A stretch of 64,000 nucleotides of DNA. It comes from Merluccius polli (Eukaryota; Chordata; Actinopteri; Gadiformes; Merlucciidae). Made by a program: the position numbers and the translations under genes. Under the pieces are notes generated by a model that was not told where the DNA came from, did no database searches, and saw only the letters and a program-made list of their open reading frames with translations. The DNA lies in assembly GCA_030340625.1 (NCBI GenBank), contig JAOPHQ010006592.1, positions 41,001-105,000 on the forward strand, read 5' to 3'. Positions 10,401 through 20,399 of this stretch are shown one piece after another. Every line of letters begins with the position of its first letter. Position 1 is the stretch's first letter.

Positions 10401-13330
10401 GAACCAGTCTCAATGATCATCTTCTCTCAGGGCCTGACTTAACAAACAACCTGACAGGTGTCTTGTTACGGTTTCGCCAGCACCCTGTTGCCCTGATGTG
10501 TGATATTGAGAAGATGTTTCATCAGTTTCGAGTGTATGAGAGCGACCGAGAATACTTACGCTTTCTGTGGTGGAAGGATGGGGACCTCAGTGCACAGCCA
10601 AAGGAGTATCATATGAATGTGCATCTGTTTGGCGCTGCATCTTCTCCCGGATGTGCTAACTATGGATTGCAGCATCTGGCTAAGGAGTACCAGCACATCT
10701 ACCCATTAGGGTCACAGTTCATAATGAGAAATTTCTACGTGGATGATGGGATCACAAGTGTCGACAAAGCAAATAGCGCCATTCAGCTTGTCCAGGAGGC
10801 ACGTGAACTTTGTGCCAAGGGCGGCCTCCGCCTGCACAAATTCATATCTAATGACATGACTGTCATGGAGAATATACCACCGTCAGAACGTGCAACTAAC
10901 GTAAAGGACCTCAACCTCACATTTGATGACTCACCATTAGAAAGAACACTGGGAATTCAATGGCGTATAGACACTGATTGCTTCAGTTTCAGCATCAATC
11001 TTAAAGACCAGCCAGCCACTCGTCGTGGTGTTCTATCAACAGTTGCATCCTTGTATGATCCGTTGGGACTTGTTGCCCCATTCCTGCTGATTGGAAAAGG
11101 AGTGCTTCAAGAAATGTGCAGAAGTGGCACGGGTTGGGATGACCCTATACCTACCAAACTTCAGCCACGGTGGGAGCAATGGAAAGATGATCTTATCAAC
11201 TTGGAGAAAATCAGCATCAAACGCTGTTATGCACCCCCTGGATTTGGAAAGATCATAAAAACAGAGTTGCATCATTATTCGGATGCCAGCACAAGTGGAT
11301 ATGGCCAATGTTCATACATTAGAGTCAAAAATGAGGCTGAAGACATTCACTGCGCTCTGGTCATGGCAAAATCACGTGTCTCTCCCACCAAGGTCACAAC
11401 AATTCCCAGATTAGAACTAACAGCGGCTCTTGTCTCAGTTACAGTAAGCAGGATGCTGAAGGAGGAGCTTGGATGTGCGGAGGTTGAGGAGGTTTTCTGG
11501 ACTGACTCTATGGTGGTTCTAGGATATATTAACAATCAGGCACGACGATTCCACACATTTGTGGCCAATAGAGTGCAGAAGATCCATCTCAACACAACTC
11601 CTAAACAATGGAGATACATCTCAACTGCTGAAAACCCTGCAGACCACGCATCCAGAGGCTTGACAGCAAGTGAGCTACTGTCGTCCAATTGGTTTACCGG
11701 CCCCAAATTCTTATGGGAGAAAGAAATTGTCAGCTCATCAGATAAGATCCCAGAGCTATCAGTCGGAGACCCGGAAGTCAGAAAGGCTCAAGCATTGCAT
11801 ACTGAAATCACAGAGCAAATAAGCTTTGTAGATCGTCTATCTAACTTCTCCTCCTGGCTTAGTGTGATTCGAGCCGTCGCGCGCATTCAACGGCGAATTA
11901 ACAATGACAAATCAAGTGGTCACTCCACAGTACTGGAGCGAGAGAAAGCTGAGTGCTTCATAATTAAGGCTCTGCAAAGTCATGTTTATAAAGATGACTT
12001 AACATTACTGAACAAAGGAACCAAACTGCAAACCCACAAAGAATTGTACAAGCTTGATGCCTTTGTAGACAAGGATGGTGTGCTGAAGGTGGGAGGACGG
12101 CTGTGTGACTCATCACTTCCAAATTCACTCAAACATCCTGCAATAATTCCAAAGGATCACCACATCACCAAACTGATCATTGCACACTGCCATGAAAAGG
12201 TCAAACACCAAGGCAAGGGACTGACCATTAATGAAATACGGTCAAATGGCTACTGGATCCCAGGGATGAATCGAGCAGTGGCGTCCTATATCTGGCAATG
12301 TGTGACATGTAGGAGACTGAGGAGATCTACAGAGATACAAAGAATGGCTGATCTTCCACCAGAGCGTGTGGAGCCATCACCACCATTTACGTACTCTGGA
12401 ATGGACTGTTTCGGTCCATTTTTCACTAAACAAGGAAGGAAGGAGCACAAACGATATGGCCTTCTCTTCACCTGCTTCTGCTCACGAGCAATTCATATTG
12501 AGATGCTTGACGATCTGTCTACAGATTCCTTCATAAACGGTCTGCGGTGTTTCATCGCCATACGTGGTGCAGTACGACAAATCAAATCAGATCAAGGAAC
12601 TAATTTCGTGGGAGCAAAGAATGCGTTCAATGAAGCTCTAAAGGAACTTGACACAAACAGGCTGACTGCCTTTCTTGCTGAGAAGCAATGTGACTTCAGC
12701 ATGAATGCACCACACTCAAGTCATGTTGGCGGAGTATGGGAAAGACAAATACGAACAGTCAGAAGTATTCTCAGCTCCACTATCTCACTCTCTTCCGGCA
12801 GGCTAGATGATGCTTCTCTAAGAACCTTCCTTTATGAAGCAATGGCAATTGTAAACAGCCGCCCACTGACTGTTGATAACCTAAATGACCCAAAAAGCCT
12901 TGAGCCACTCACTCCTAATCACCTGCTTACAATGAAGTCTGTCAATGCCCTACCACCACCTGGCAAGTTCATAAGGGAGGATATGTATGCTCGGAAGAGG
13001 TGGCGCCACATTCAATATCTTGCGGAGCAGTTCTGGAGCCGTTGGCGCAAGGAGTACCTTTCCAACATATCTGTCAGACAGCGTTGGCATTGTCCAAAGA
13101 GAAACTTGAAGGTTGATGACATAGTGTTGGAGAAGAGTGATGATCTGCCCAGAAATGAGTGGAGATTATGTAGAGTTACTGAAGCCACTGTTGGCAAAGA
13201 TGGACTTGTTAGAAAGGTCAAACTGTCTGTTGGTGATCGCAATCTTACAAAAAGGGGTGAACGCTGCAATAAGGTTACTGTAATAGAGCGTCCGGTTCAG
13301 AAACTGGTACTTCTTCTGGAGGCCTCTTAA
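7454..13330 (+). CDS. BEL/Pao Gag-Pol polyprotein, 1958 aa
   Basis: One open frame encoding the retrotransposon's structural and replication proteins. In order: a charged coiled-coil-like Gag N terminus (about 1-270); a DUF1759-type Gag region starting PEPSVFNGNP (about 315); two CX2CX4HX4C zinc knuckles (CMFCQSNNHQLYSC about 547, CYGCMKNGHNAKDC about 582); an aspartic protease region with DTQSD (about 676); reverse transcriptase with DIEKMFHQF (about 1016) and the catalytic YVDD (about 1095); an RNase H/A17-type region; an integrase zinc finger of HHCC form (about 1579-1625); and an integrase core with MDCFGPF, SDQGTNF and VWERQIRT (about 1650, 1713, 1761). The ATG at 7454 follows AAAAA and is the first in frame. 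No stop or frameshift was seen. Gag and Pol are fused in frame, as is common in this superfamily. Confidence 0.95.
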   Translation: MSEPHEEVDSLQEGIQALGQVVENTEELLRSSRSRNPTAKMLEFQKNEAQKKEKKLACLYDQWKMQARKARNELKSDIPESQIASLVDAIERARDNVLSIYSDIRDCVTPSTETRRRIDACEAVSRDILKIAFERISGINGDFEFEEESQRLHGLLHLDYAVSVFGSSASHSSRSSQHSRSSTVAAKRADAAADLAAKEAEYELLLKEKRQKERIQHLEEQQRTQLEAQKRELEQIKAEKELRAARARLQAYEQEAAKEYRTQSVVGDTTSQNYMLPHDTPSPLNVTAPPYRPPHTDVSLLAQAVQDSIAVNRLPTPEPSVFNGNPIHFIEWKASFISLIDQRNIPAADKLYYLKKYVTGAARRTLDGVFYRNDDEAYQDAWNKLNHRYGQPFVIQRAFRDKLASWPKLQAKDSEGLRNFSDFLNACQEAIPHVMGLQILNDCEENQKLVQKLPDWLASRWNRQVTKTLNDHKEFPSFQDFTVFMSLEADVACNPITSFHALHSPDVSREKRNQRDMKRNKASVLNTQTVTHSESPKLTKESTKPQCMFCQSNNHQLYSCSEFMTRSLEERRQYVKEKRLCYGCMKNGHNAKDCRHRHSCDTCKGKHPTCLHDENYVKKGKLVSQVMSTSGNTNESTTALSLNVARKGPGANTSMIVPVWVSSSKNPRAEKLVYAMLDTQSDTAFIDQEVSHTLHADEVPVKLKLTTMIGKDTVVESQKVSGLRVRGHNSTVLIDLPHVYTKDCIPVNRAHIPTCETARKWAHLNMLADEILPLQDCEVGLLIGYNCSRALAPRQVILGEDEEPYAVRTDLGWSIVGPSSSYHDSPSTTSLCHRVTVKEQPPVTPADALRVLESDFKDSNEDGKTASQDDILFLNKLKQGIKTTCNGHYEMPLPFKERPYLPNNKHCAVVRLNHLKRKLSKDERYKEQYTEFMAGVIGKGDAEEVNDDGIEGEKWYIPHHGVFHPRKPGKLRVVFDCSAKCNGTSLNDHLLSGPDLTNNLTGVLLRFRQHPVALMCDIEKMFHQFRVYESDREYLRFLWWKDGDLSAQPKEYHMNVHLFGAASSPGCANYGLQHLAKEYQHIYPLGSQFIMRNFYVDDGITSVDKANSAIQLVQEARELCAKGGLRLHKFISNDMTVMENIPPSERATNVKDLNLTFDDSPLERTLGIQWRIDTDCFSFSINLKDQPATRRGVLSTVASLYDPLGLVAPFLLIGKGVLQEMCRSGTGWDDPIPTKLQPRWEQWKDDLINLEKISIKRCYAPPGFGKIIKTELHHYSDASTSGYGQCSYIRVKNEAEDIHCALVMAKSRVSPTKVTTIPRLELTAALVSVTVSRMLKEELGCAEVEEVFWTDSMVVLGYINNQARRFHTFVANRVQKIHLNTTPKQWRYISTAENPADHASRGLTASELLSSNWFTGPKFLWEKEIVSSSDKIPELSVGDPEVRKAQALHTEITEQISFVDRLSNFSSWLSVIRAVARIQRRINNDKSSGHSTVLEREKAECFIIKALQSHVYKDDLTLLNKGTKLQTHKELYKLDAFVDKDGVLKVGGRLCDSSLPNSLKHPAIIPKDHHITKLIIAHCHEKVKHQGKGLTINEIRSNGYWIPGMNRAVASYIWQCVTCRRLRRSTEIQRMADLPPERVEPSPPFTYSGMDCFGPFFTKQGRKEHKRYGLLFTCFCSRAIHIEMLDDLSTDSFINGLRCFIAIRGAVRQIKSDQGTNFVGAKNAFNEALKELDTNRLTAFLAEKQCDFSMNAPHSSHVGGVWERQIRTVRSILSSTISLSSGRLDDASLRTFLYEAMAIVNSRPLTVDNLNDPKSLEPLTPNHLLTMKSVNALPPPGKFIREDMYARKRWRHIQYLAEQFWSRWRKEYLSNISVRQRWHCPKRNLKVDDIVLEKSDDLPRNEWRLCRVTEATVGKDGLVRKVKLSVGDRNLTKRGERCNKVTVIERPVQKLVLLLEAS

Positions 13331-13528
13331 AGTGCCTTCTTTTGTCTTAAATCAAGGACTAATTGTACCTTGTATCATTTCAAACATTTCAGAGATTGAT
13401 TTATGTTTACTGTTTCACTACATGTCACTACACCTACCTGTGGGTTTCATTTAATGTGTAAAAATCATTTGTAATCTAAAAAAAAAAACAGAGTGCAGTT
13501 TTGTTAATCACTCATGATTTGGTGGGAG
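13331..13528 (+). other. BEL 3' untranslated segment and polypurine tract
   Basis: AT-rich sequence between the Gag-Pol stop and the 3' LTR, with an A-run at about 13480-13488 and a purine tract GGTGGGAG at 13521-13528. No env-like frame. Confidence 0.7.
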
Positions 13529-14078
13529 TGTAAAGGACCCTTTATTTCAGTGTCGTTGTTTGATTTATTTTGAAATGCAGCACTTTATTTTGAAATGTCA
13601 GAAGAAGGAACAGGAAGTTGTTTTACGTTCGCGGTTTATTTTTTGCGCTCTGTATGATAAGAAAGGCTGCATAGTTTTCCAGCGATATTGCCGCAATAAA
13701 TGCACTTTTGTTATGGGAATTAATTCTTGGTTCATGGTAAGATCAAGTTGTTATATATATATTAATTCAAAGTGTATACTCGTATTATTTCATATTAACG
13801 GGAGTTTTGTTTCTTTGTAAATAGTGTTGTTTACTGTGACGGAGATACGTGTGTGTGGATTTTGCACCTCAGTTGGAGAAAGGGAACAAGGTAGTGCATC
13901 AACGTTACATGTTATAATCATTGTTTATTTATGGTTTATTTTATTAACAGAAGGTAATTGAAAATATGTATTTTTTTTGCTGTTTTTTCTGTATAGCTCT
14001 TACGGTGTTAATGAGTTTAAGCGAATAAATTCAACATCAGTCAAAGAGTCCGACCATCTTCCTTCTGGGGCTGCTACA
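13529..14078 (+). repeat. 3' LTR of the BEL/Pao element
   Basis: 550 bp, same start, end and internal poly(A) hexamers as 6288-6837. Followed by the TGTCA duplication at 14079-14083. Confidence 0.95.
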
Positions 14079-14752
14079 TGTCATATCATGTTAGTAATAC
14101 GATACAGGCTTGCCAGAGGACCTGAGGGTGGCAGAGAGTGTGGATATCTTTACAGTTTTTCTCAATTGCTAAAACACTAAAACCCATTGGCTGAACAAAG
14201 TTCGCAGTTGCCTGAACTCATTTAGCTAATTATGCAGTCTGTTGTCAATACCTTAAACCATTTCTCATGGTAAAACACAATTTGCAGATCTCACTTCGAC
14301 TTTTCAGCAGAACTCTAAACACATTCTCATTCTCAAAACACATTCTGCACTCTAATGCACATGTCATCCATACTGGTAAACACAAGTGGCAACAATCAAA
14401 TACAAATAGAGAACACAAGTCATTGATTACAGTTTTTCTCGATTGCTTTAACCTGCTTAGGTAAACTAGAACCCACTTGGTCTTCATGACTACTTTCTTT
14501 GCACAACAGAAGCCATCTCTTGCAAATGTGTTCATACATTTTCATTGGGTTCACACATTTCTCACACCCTTTTGCAAAACAGTTAACATAGATGTCATTC
14601 AAAAACCCCAAACTCAATTGGTTTTCCCGTGCTAAACAAAAGGAAAACATCTTTTCACAGGTGGTATAGATTCCTTGCATAAGTCTGAATCACTGATTCA
14701 CCTGTGTAAAAACTCTTTTGCATAACTCTTCAATTAGCAATCAGTCACTCTC

Positions 14753-14766
14753 CACCTATATAGGTG
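14753..14766 (+). promoter_or_regulatory. Probable TATA box of transposase A
   Basis: Palindromic CACCTATATAGGTG about 30-44 bp before the start codon at 14797. The spacing implies a very short 5' UTR. Element B has TATAAAAAG at the equivalent place. Confidence 0.55.
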
Positions 14767-14796
14767 CCACGTCTCTGCCTGTTGTTCTTTGCAAGC

Positions 14797-16186
14797 ATGG
14801 ATCAGAGAGGTCAAAGGCAAGCGAGAGTGAGAGTGAGAGGCCATGGTAGAGGGGCCCGAGGAAGAGGAGTCCGTATGCGTGGTGGAGGTGTAGTAGGAAG
14901 AATTCAAGTGTCAGACGAAATTCGGGCGACAATCATTGACCACGTAATAAACCATGGCTTGTCCTATAGAGAAGCTGCTCAAAGAGTACAACCAGTTTTG
15001 AGACGGAGCACTGTGGTATCCATTGTCCGAACTTTTCAAAATGAGAATAGGTAAGTCAATACTGCCATATTGCCTTGTTGGTAGACCAAACTGTCTTCAG
15101 TAAAATACAGTAATTGTTCCCTCCCTCATTCTCATCATACTTTATAGAGTCCACAGACTACCACACGCTGGTGGCAGAAGGAACATATTCAGTGTCCAAC
15201 AGGAGGCTGCCATTGTAGACATGGTTGTGGCAAACAATGCAATAAAACTGCGTGAAATACAGACAGCAGTAATTGCAGATCAGGGCACATTTCAAAATAT
15301 CAACAGTGTGAGTGTGTCTACCATTGACCGTGTCTTAAAAAAGAATCACCTGGCAATGAAACAGCTGTACAGAGTTCCATTTCAAAGGAACTCTGAAATG
15401 GTGAAGGAGGCCAGATTCCAGTATGTGCAGGTAAGGATATGTTCCTGTATTGTAATGCCTCGCATATAGGCTACACTTACAAGCAACTGCAATCATATTT
15501 CCTGATTTTGTATTTTCACTTAGAGAATAATGGAGCTTGAAGCAGAGGGGCCACATACATTTATTTTTGTGGATGAAGCTGGCTTCAACCTGACCAAAGT
15601 GAGGAGACGTGGAAGGAACATCATTGGGCACAGGGCCACTGTCACAGTGCCAGGACAGAGGGGCGCCAATATAACTATGTGTGCTGCCATCTCTAATGAT
15701 GGTGTCCTGTGCCACATTCCTACAGTCGGCCCTTACAACACTGAACGTCTGATCACTTTTCTTGATGCACTACGTCACCGACTGATACCACCTCAAGAGG
15801 GAGGGCTGCTGAGGCCTGGCATGCCACTGTTTGTCATCATTTGGGACAATGTGGCCTTCCACCATTCTCGTTTAGTAAATGAATGGTTTGCAGCACAGCC
15901 ATGCATGATGATGCAGTTCCTCCCAGCGTATTCACCCTTTCTCAATGCAATTGAGGAATTTTTCAGCGCTTGGAGGTGGAAAGTGTACAATCACCGCCCC
16001 TATGACCAGATGCCCTTGATAGATGCCATGACTGCTGCGGCCCAGGAAATAGGTGCTGAAGAATGTCAGGGCTGGATACGCCATACAAGGAGATTTTTCC
16101 CTCGATGCATTGCCAGAGAAAATATCGCATGCGATGTGGATGAGAACCTGTGGCCCATTCGTCATGAACGAATAGACAATGACTAA
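14797..16186 (+). CDS. DD35E transposase of element A (3 exons, 399 aa)
   Basis: Cut-and-paste transposase of the IS630-Tc1-mariner superfamily. Exons inferred at 14797-15050, 15148-15430 and 15524-16186. The introns are 15051-15147 and 15431-15523, with GTAAGT/GTAAGG donors and TATAG/TTTAG acceptors, phases 2 and 0. Joined, the frame is open. Residues about 7-37 are Arg/Gly-rich (RVRVRGHGRGARGRG). A helix-turn-helix-like domain follows (SDEIRATIIDHVINHGLS to TVVSIVRTF), then a second DNA-binding-like part in exon 2. Exon 3 is the DDE catalytic domain: D196 in FVDEAGFN, D287 in IIWDNVAFH and E323 in LNAIEEFF, with 35 residues between the last two. Relatives B1 and B2 share exon boundaries and phases. 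No damage was seen, so it may be active. Confidence 0.9.
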
Positions 16187-17526
16187 GTTACTGTATATTC
16201 CCATAGTTTTCCTATTTGTCTCTGTATTTCAGTTTTCAGCCAAAGTTGTGAGAATAAGGCTGCACTGGTTCATATTGATGGCCATATTTTTTTATTTTGT
16301 TGTGCAGTGTGAAATAATTGATTAAAGAGTGCTTTTGAATTGGCAACAAGTTGTAGTGTTTGAAGGCAAGATTTGCTTTTGCTGCATGGTTTAAGTGTTT
16401 TGAGAGAGTAACAGCCTTTTGCAAGCAAAATGTGTCATTTTGTCCAGAGTGCTTTTTATTCAGACACAGGTGTTAACGGTTTTGAGAACGTGATGTCAGA
16501 GTTGACACAGGTAACAAAACGATCGAGAAAAACTGTAAACACAACCATTCAAAATTGATTTCACTTGTTTCAAATCATGTGACACAACCAATATAAGCCA
16601 GTTCAGAGAGCAAACAGGTTGTTGAAGATTGGACGGAGAAAGTCTAAGAATGGATGGAAGAAATAATGTGAGAGGACGAGGACGAGGACAAGTGCGTATG
16701 TGAGGTGGACGAGGAGGAAGAGGAGGAGGGCAAGAAAGAGGAAGAGGAGGACAAAGAGGAAGAGGAAGACAAAGAGTGGAAATATCTGATGAAATTCGAG
16801 CAACAGTCATTGACCATGTTCTTGTCCATGGACTGACAATGAGGGAAGCAGAACTTAGAGTGCAACCCAATTGTGCTTTCCATTTGTTTACAGTACTGAC
16901 TGCTCAATATATTTTGACTGGTTGCAGGTTCATATCAACAAAGAACAAGAATTACAGTATCACAAAAACAAAGGACAAGTTTGTGAGATGCAGGGTACAG
17001 TACTGTAAAAATAGGGGGAGAGGAGAATGAACCAAAAAAAAAAATTTCTGATCAATTTGGAGCTACTATGATAGAACATGTTTTCATTCATCAACTCCAA
17101 TACACTCTCCCATTTAAATTTTTTTTATTTTGTTTTTGTCTGGCGTAAAGCGTCTTTGAGTACTTAGAAAAGCGCTATATAAAAACTATTTTATCAAAAG
17201 CCAATGACGGAAATATATGAAATTTGTTTTGAGATGAAAAATGTACTTCTCCCTGAGAACTATGTTTTGAACAACGTGTTTTGTATTTTTTTGGTGTATT
17301 GTTTACTGACTGCTTGATAGTGTATATCATTTTGATCGCTTTGTTTATGGTTTGAGAGCAGTGTTTGGTTTTGAGCACAGGTAAATCTGTTTTGAGGCGA
17401 AAGTTTCATTTTGCACGAGGAGTCAGAGGTTTTGTAAATAGTGCTTGAAGCTGAGGATTTGTGTTTAATGTTTTCAGAAAATGGAGCAAGGTTCCGAAAT
17501 TGTGTTTTAGCAATTGAGAAAAACTG

Positions 17527-17703
17527 TAAAAGAAAACGTGGCTTTTATCTTCTACTGTTATTTCTTATTTATTTTATTACTAGTAATTATATTATATTTC
17601 ATTTATTCATTTTCATGTTTTTTTATTGCCACTTACTTATTTACACGTTGATGATAGTAATAGTAAAACATATTAAAAAGTTCTATTCTATCTATAAGTA
17701 TTA
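17527..17703. other. Spacer between inverted elements C1 and C2
   Basis: 177-bp AT-rich spacer (including both bordering TA dinucleotides) forming the centre of a long inverted repeat. No motif or gene recognised. Confidence 0.8.
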
Positions 17704-18198
17704 CAGTTTTTCTCAATTGCTAAAACACAATTTCGGAACCTTGCTCCATTTTCTGAAAACATTAAACACAAATCCTCAGCTTCAAGCACTATTTACAAAA
17801 CCTCTGACTCCTCGTGCAAAATGAAACTTTCGCCTCAAAACAGATTTACCTGTGCTCAAAACCAAACACTGCTCTCAAACCATAAACAAAGCGATCAAAA
17901 TGATATACACTATCAAGCAGTCAGTAAACAATACACCAAAAAATACAAAACACGTTGTTCAAAACATAGTTCTCAGGGAGAAGTACATTTTTCATCTCAA
18001 AACAAATTTCATATATTTCCGTCATTGTCTTTTGATAAAATAGTTTTTTTATAGCGCTTTTCTAAGTACTCAAAGACGCTTTACGCCAGACAAAAACAAA
18101 ATAAAAAAAATTAAAATGGGAGAGTGTATCGGAGTTGATGAATGAAAACATGTTCTATCATAGTAGCTCCAAATTGATCAGAAATTTTTTTTTTTGGT

Positions 18199-18579
18199 TC
18201 ATTCTCCTCTCCCCCTATTTTTACAGTACTGTACCCTGCATCTCACAAACTTGTCCTTTGTTTTTGTGATACTGTAATTCTTGTTCTTTGTTGATATGAA
18301 CCTGCAACCAGTCAAAATATATTGAGCAGTCAGTACTGTAAACAAATGGAAAGCACAATTGGGTTGCACTCTAAGTTCTGCTTCCCTCATTGTCAGTCCA
18401 TGGACAAGAACATGGTCAATGACTGTTGCTCGAATTTCATCAGATATTTCCACTCTTTGTCTTCCTCTTCCTCTTTGTCCTCCTCTTCCTCTTTCTTGCC
18501 CTCCTCCTCTTCCTCCTCGTCCACCTCGCATACGCACTTGTCCTCGTCCTCGTCCTCTCACATTATTTCTTCCATTCAT
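18199..18579 (-). pseudogene. C2 transposase exon 1 remnant
   Basis: From ATG 18579 the minus strand reads an RG-rich N terminus (NVRGRGRGQVRMRGGRGG...) and then VEISDEIRATVIDHVLVHGLT MREAELRVQPN, matching the first exon of transposases A and B. It then runs into unrelated sequence, and no catalytic exons follow. C1 has the same remnant with a premature TGA. It may be non-functional or encode only a DNA-binding fragment. Confidence 0.75.
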
Positions 18580-20399
18580 TCTTAGACTTTCTCCGTCCAA
18601 TCTTCAACAACCTGTTTGCTCTCTGAACTGGCTTATATTGGTTGTGTCACATGATTTGAAACAAGTGAAATCAATTTTGAATGGTTGTGTTTACAGTTTT
18701 TCTCAATTGCTAAAACACAATTTCTGAAACCTTGCTCCATTTTCTGAAAACATTAAACACAAAACCTCAGCTTCAAGCACTATTTACAAAACCTCTGACT
18801 TCTCGTGCAAAATGAAACTTTCGCCTCAAAACAGATTTACCTGTGCTCAAAACCAAACACTGCTCTCAAACCATAAACAAAGCGATCAAAATGATATACA
18901 CTATCAAGCAGTCAGTAAACAATACACCAAAACATACAAAACACGTTGTTCAAAACATAGTTCTCAGGGAGAAGTACATTTTTCATCTCAAAAAATAATT
19001 TCATATATTTCCATCATTGTCTTTTGATAATAAAATAGTTTTTTTATAGCGCTTTTCTAAGTACTCAAAGACGCTTTACACCAGACAAAAACAAAATAAA
19101 AAAAATTAAAATGGGTAGGGAGAGTGTATTGGAGTTGATGAATGAAAACATGTTCTATCATAGTAGCTCCAAATTGATCAGAAATTATACTCTGCTTTGC
19201 AATTTTTTTTGGTTCATTCTCCTTGTACCCCTATTTTTACAGTACTGTACCCTGCATCTCACAAACTTGTCCTTTGTTTTTGTGATACTGTAATTCTTGT
19301 TCTTTGTTGATATGAACCTGCAACCAGTCAAAATCTATTGAGCAGTCAGTTCTTCCATCCATTCTTAGACTTTCTCCATCCAATCTTCAACAACCTGTTT
19401 GCTCTCTGAACTGGCTTATATTGGTTGTGTCACATGATTTGAAACAAGTGAAATCAATTTTGATTGGTTGTGTTTAATCAATGACTTGTGTTCTCTATTT
19501 GTATTTGATTGTTGCCACTTGTGTTTACCAGTATGGATGACATGTGCATTAGAGTGCAGAATGTGTTTTGAGAATGAGAATGTGTTTAGAGTTCTGCTGA
19601 AAAGTCTAAGTGAGATCTGCAAATTGTGTTTTACCATGAGAAATGGTTTACAGTTTTTCTCGATTGCTAAAACACAAAACTTGGTTCCTGTAGCACAGAC
19701 ACCCAAACCTTTTCGTCATTCCCAGAAGCACACACACATTTCCCATAACCAAAAACACAATTCACCTGTTACCACACATGTCTCAATATTCAAAACACTT
19801 TCTGCAAAACCTTACACAAAAGTGGCCAAATAAATCATTCATTGCACTACGTGTTCATTCAGCAAACACATGCTCTCAATATAATTACAGTTTTTTCCAA
19901 TTGCTAAAACACAATTTTGCAAACTAGTGTGGCTTTACCAAAAATACTTAACACAATTCACAAAACCACACACCCAAACTGCAAAACACCTCATATAGCC
20001 TGCAAAATGAAGCACTGCAACCAAAACTACATATTGCATTGTCAAAATCACACTTTTGCACCAAGTGGCACACACGGCATGCATATTACCAGACTTTTGT
20101 CTAACCAACTACACACTGTTGGGCATAATGTAAAGCACTCTTATCTTTAGTATGCTTGCCATAATACTAAAATAGTTCAACTTGTAGAAAATTCTTCAGA
20201 TTGTTCATATGCACAGAAATATTTCCAGATACACACATGCTGTTGAAACATTTTGTTTTCCCCCAAACAGGACAGTGCAACATATGTACAGCAGATATAT
20301 TTACATATATTGGAATGAACAAAAATATGCTAAAAAAACAAACAAACAGTAAACCGAAAAAGAAAATTGCAGAAAAAAACATATAGGCAACAAAAATAA

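Larger units (their letters stand above)
6288..14078 (+). mobile_element. Complete BEL/Pao LTR retrotransposon
   Basis: A 7791-bp element with two 550-bp LTRs that appear identical by eye, a 5-bp target duplication (TGTCA), a single uninterrupted Gag-Pol frame and no env. The leader 6838-7453 has no long open frame; the primer-binding site was not identified with confidence. A G-rich tract (GGTGGGAG, 13521-13528) directly before the 3' LTR is the likely polypurine tract. Matching LTRs and an open frame point to recent insertion. Confidence 0.96.
14430..16535 (+). mobile_element. Element A: autonomous DD35E IS630-Tc1-mariner transposon
   Basis: 2106 bp between TA duplications (14428-14429, 16536-16537). 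The left end CAGTTTTTCTCGATTGCTTT and the right end, read on the minus strand as CAGTTTTTCTCGATCGTTTT, form imperfect inverted repeats. It sits in C1 at the exact TA where C3 sits in C2. The uninterrupted target, GTCATTGAT-TA-AACACAAC, is known from the homologous C copies. It contains a TATA box, a three-exon transposase and an ATTAAA at 16321-16326. Confidence 0.93.
14153..17526 (+). mobile_element. Element C1 (non-autonomous ITm), split by element A
   Basis: Flanked by TA (14151-14152 and 17527-17528). The ends are CAGTTTTTCTCAATTGCT and its reverse complement. Removing A plus one TA leaves 1266 bp, almost the same as C2 (1265 bp, inverted). It keeps a TATA-like box (TATAAG, about 16592) and a transposase exon 1 remnant from ATG 16649: RG-rich stretch, then EISDEIRATVIDHVLVHGLT. 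In this copy a TGA replaces a Gly codon after VRM (about 16700). The rest of the transposase is missing. Confidence 0.9.
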
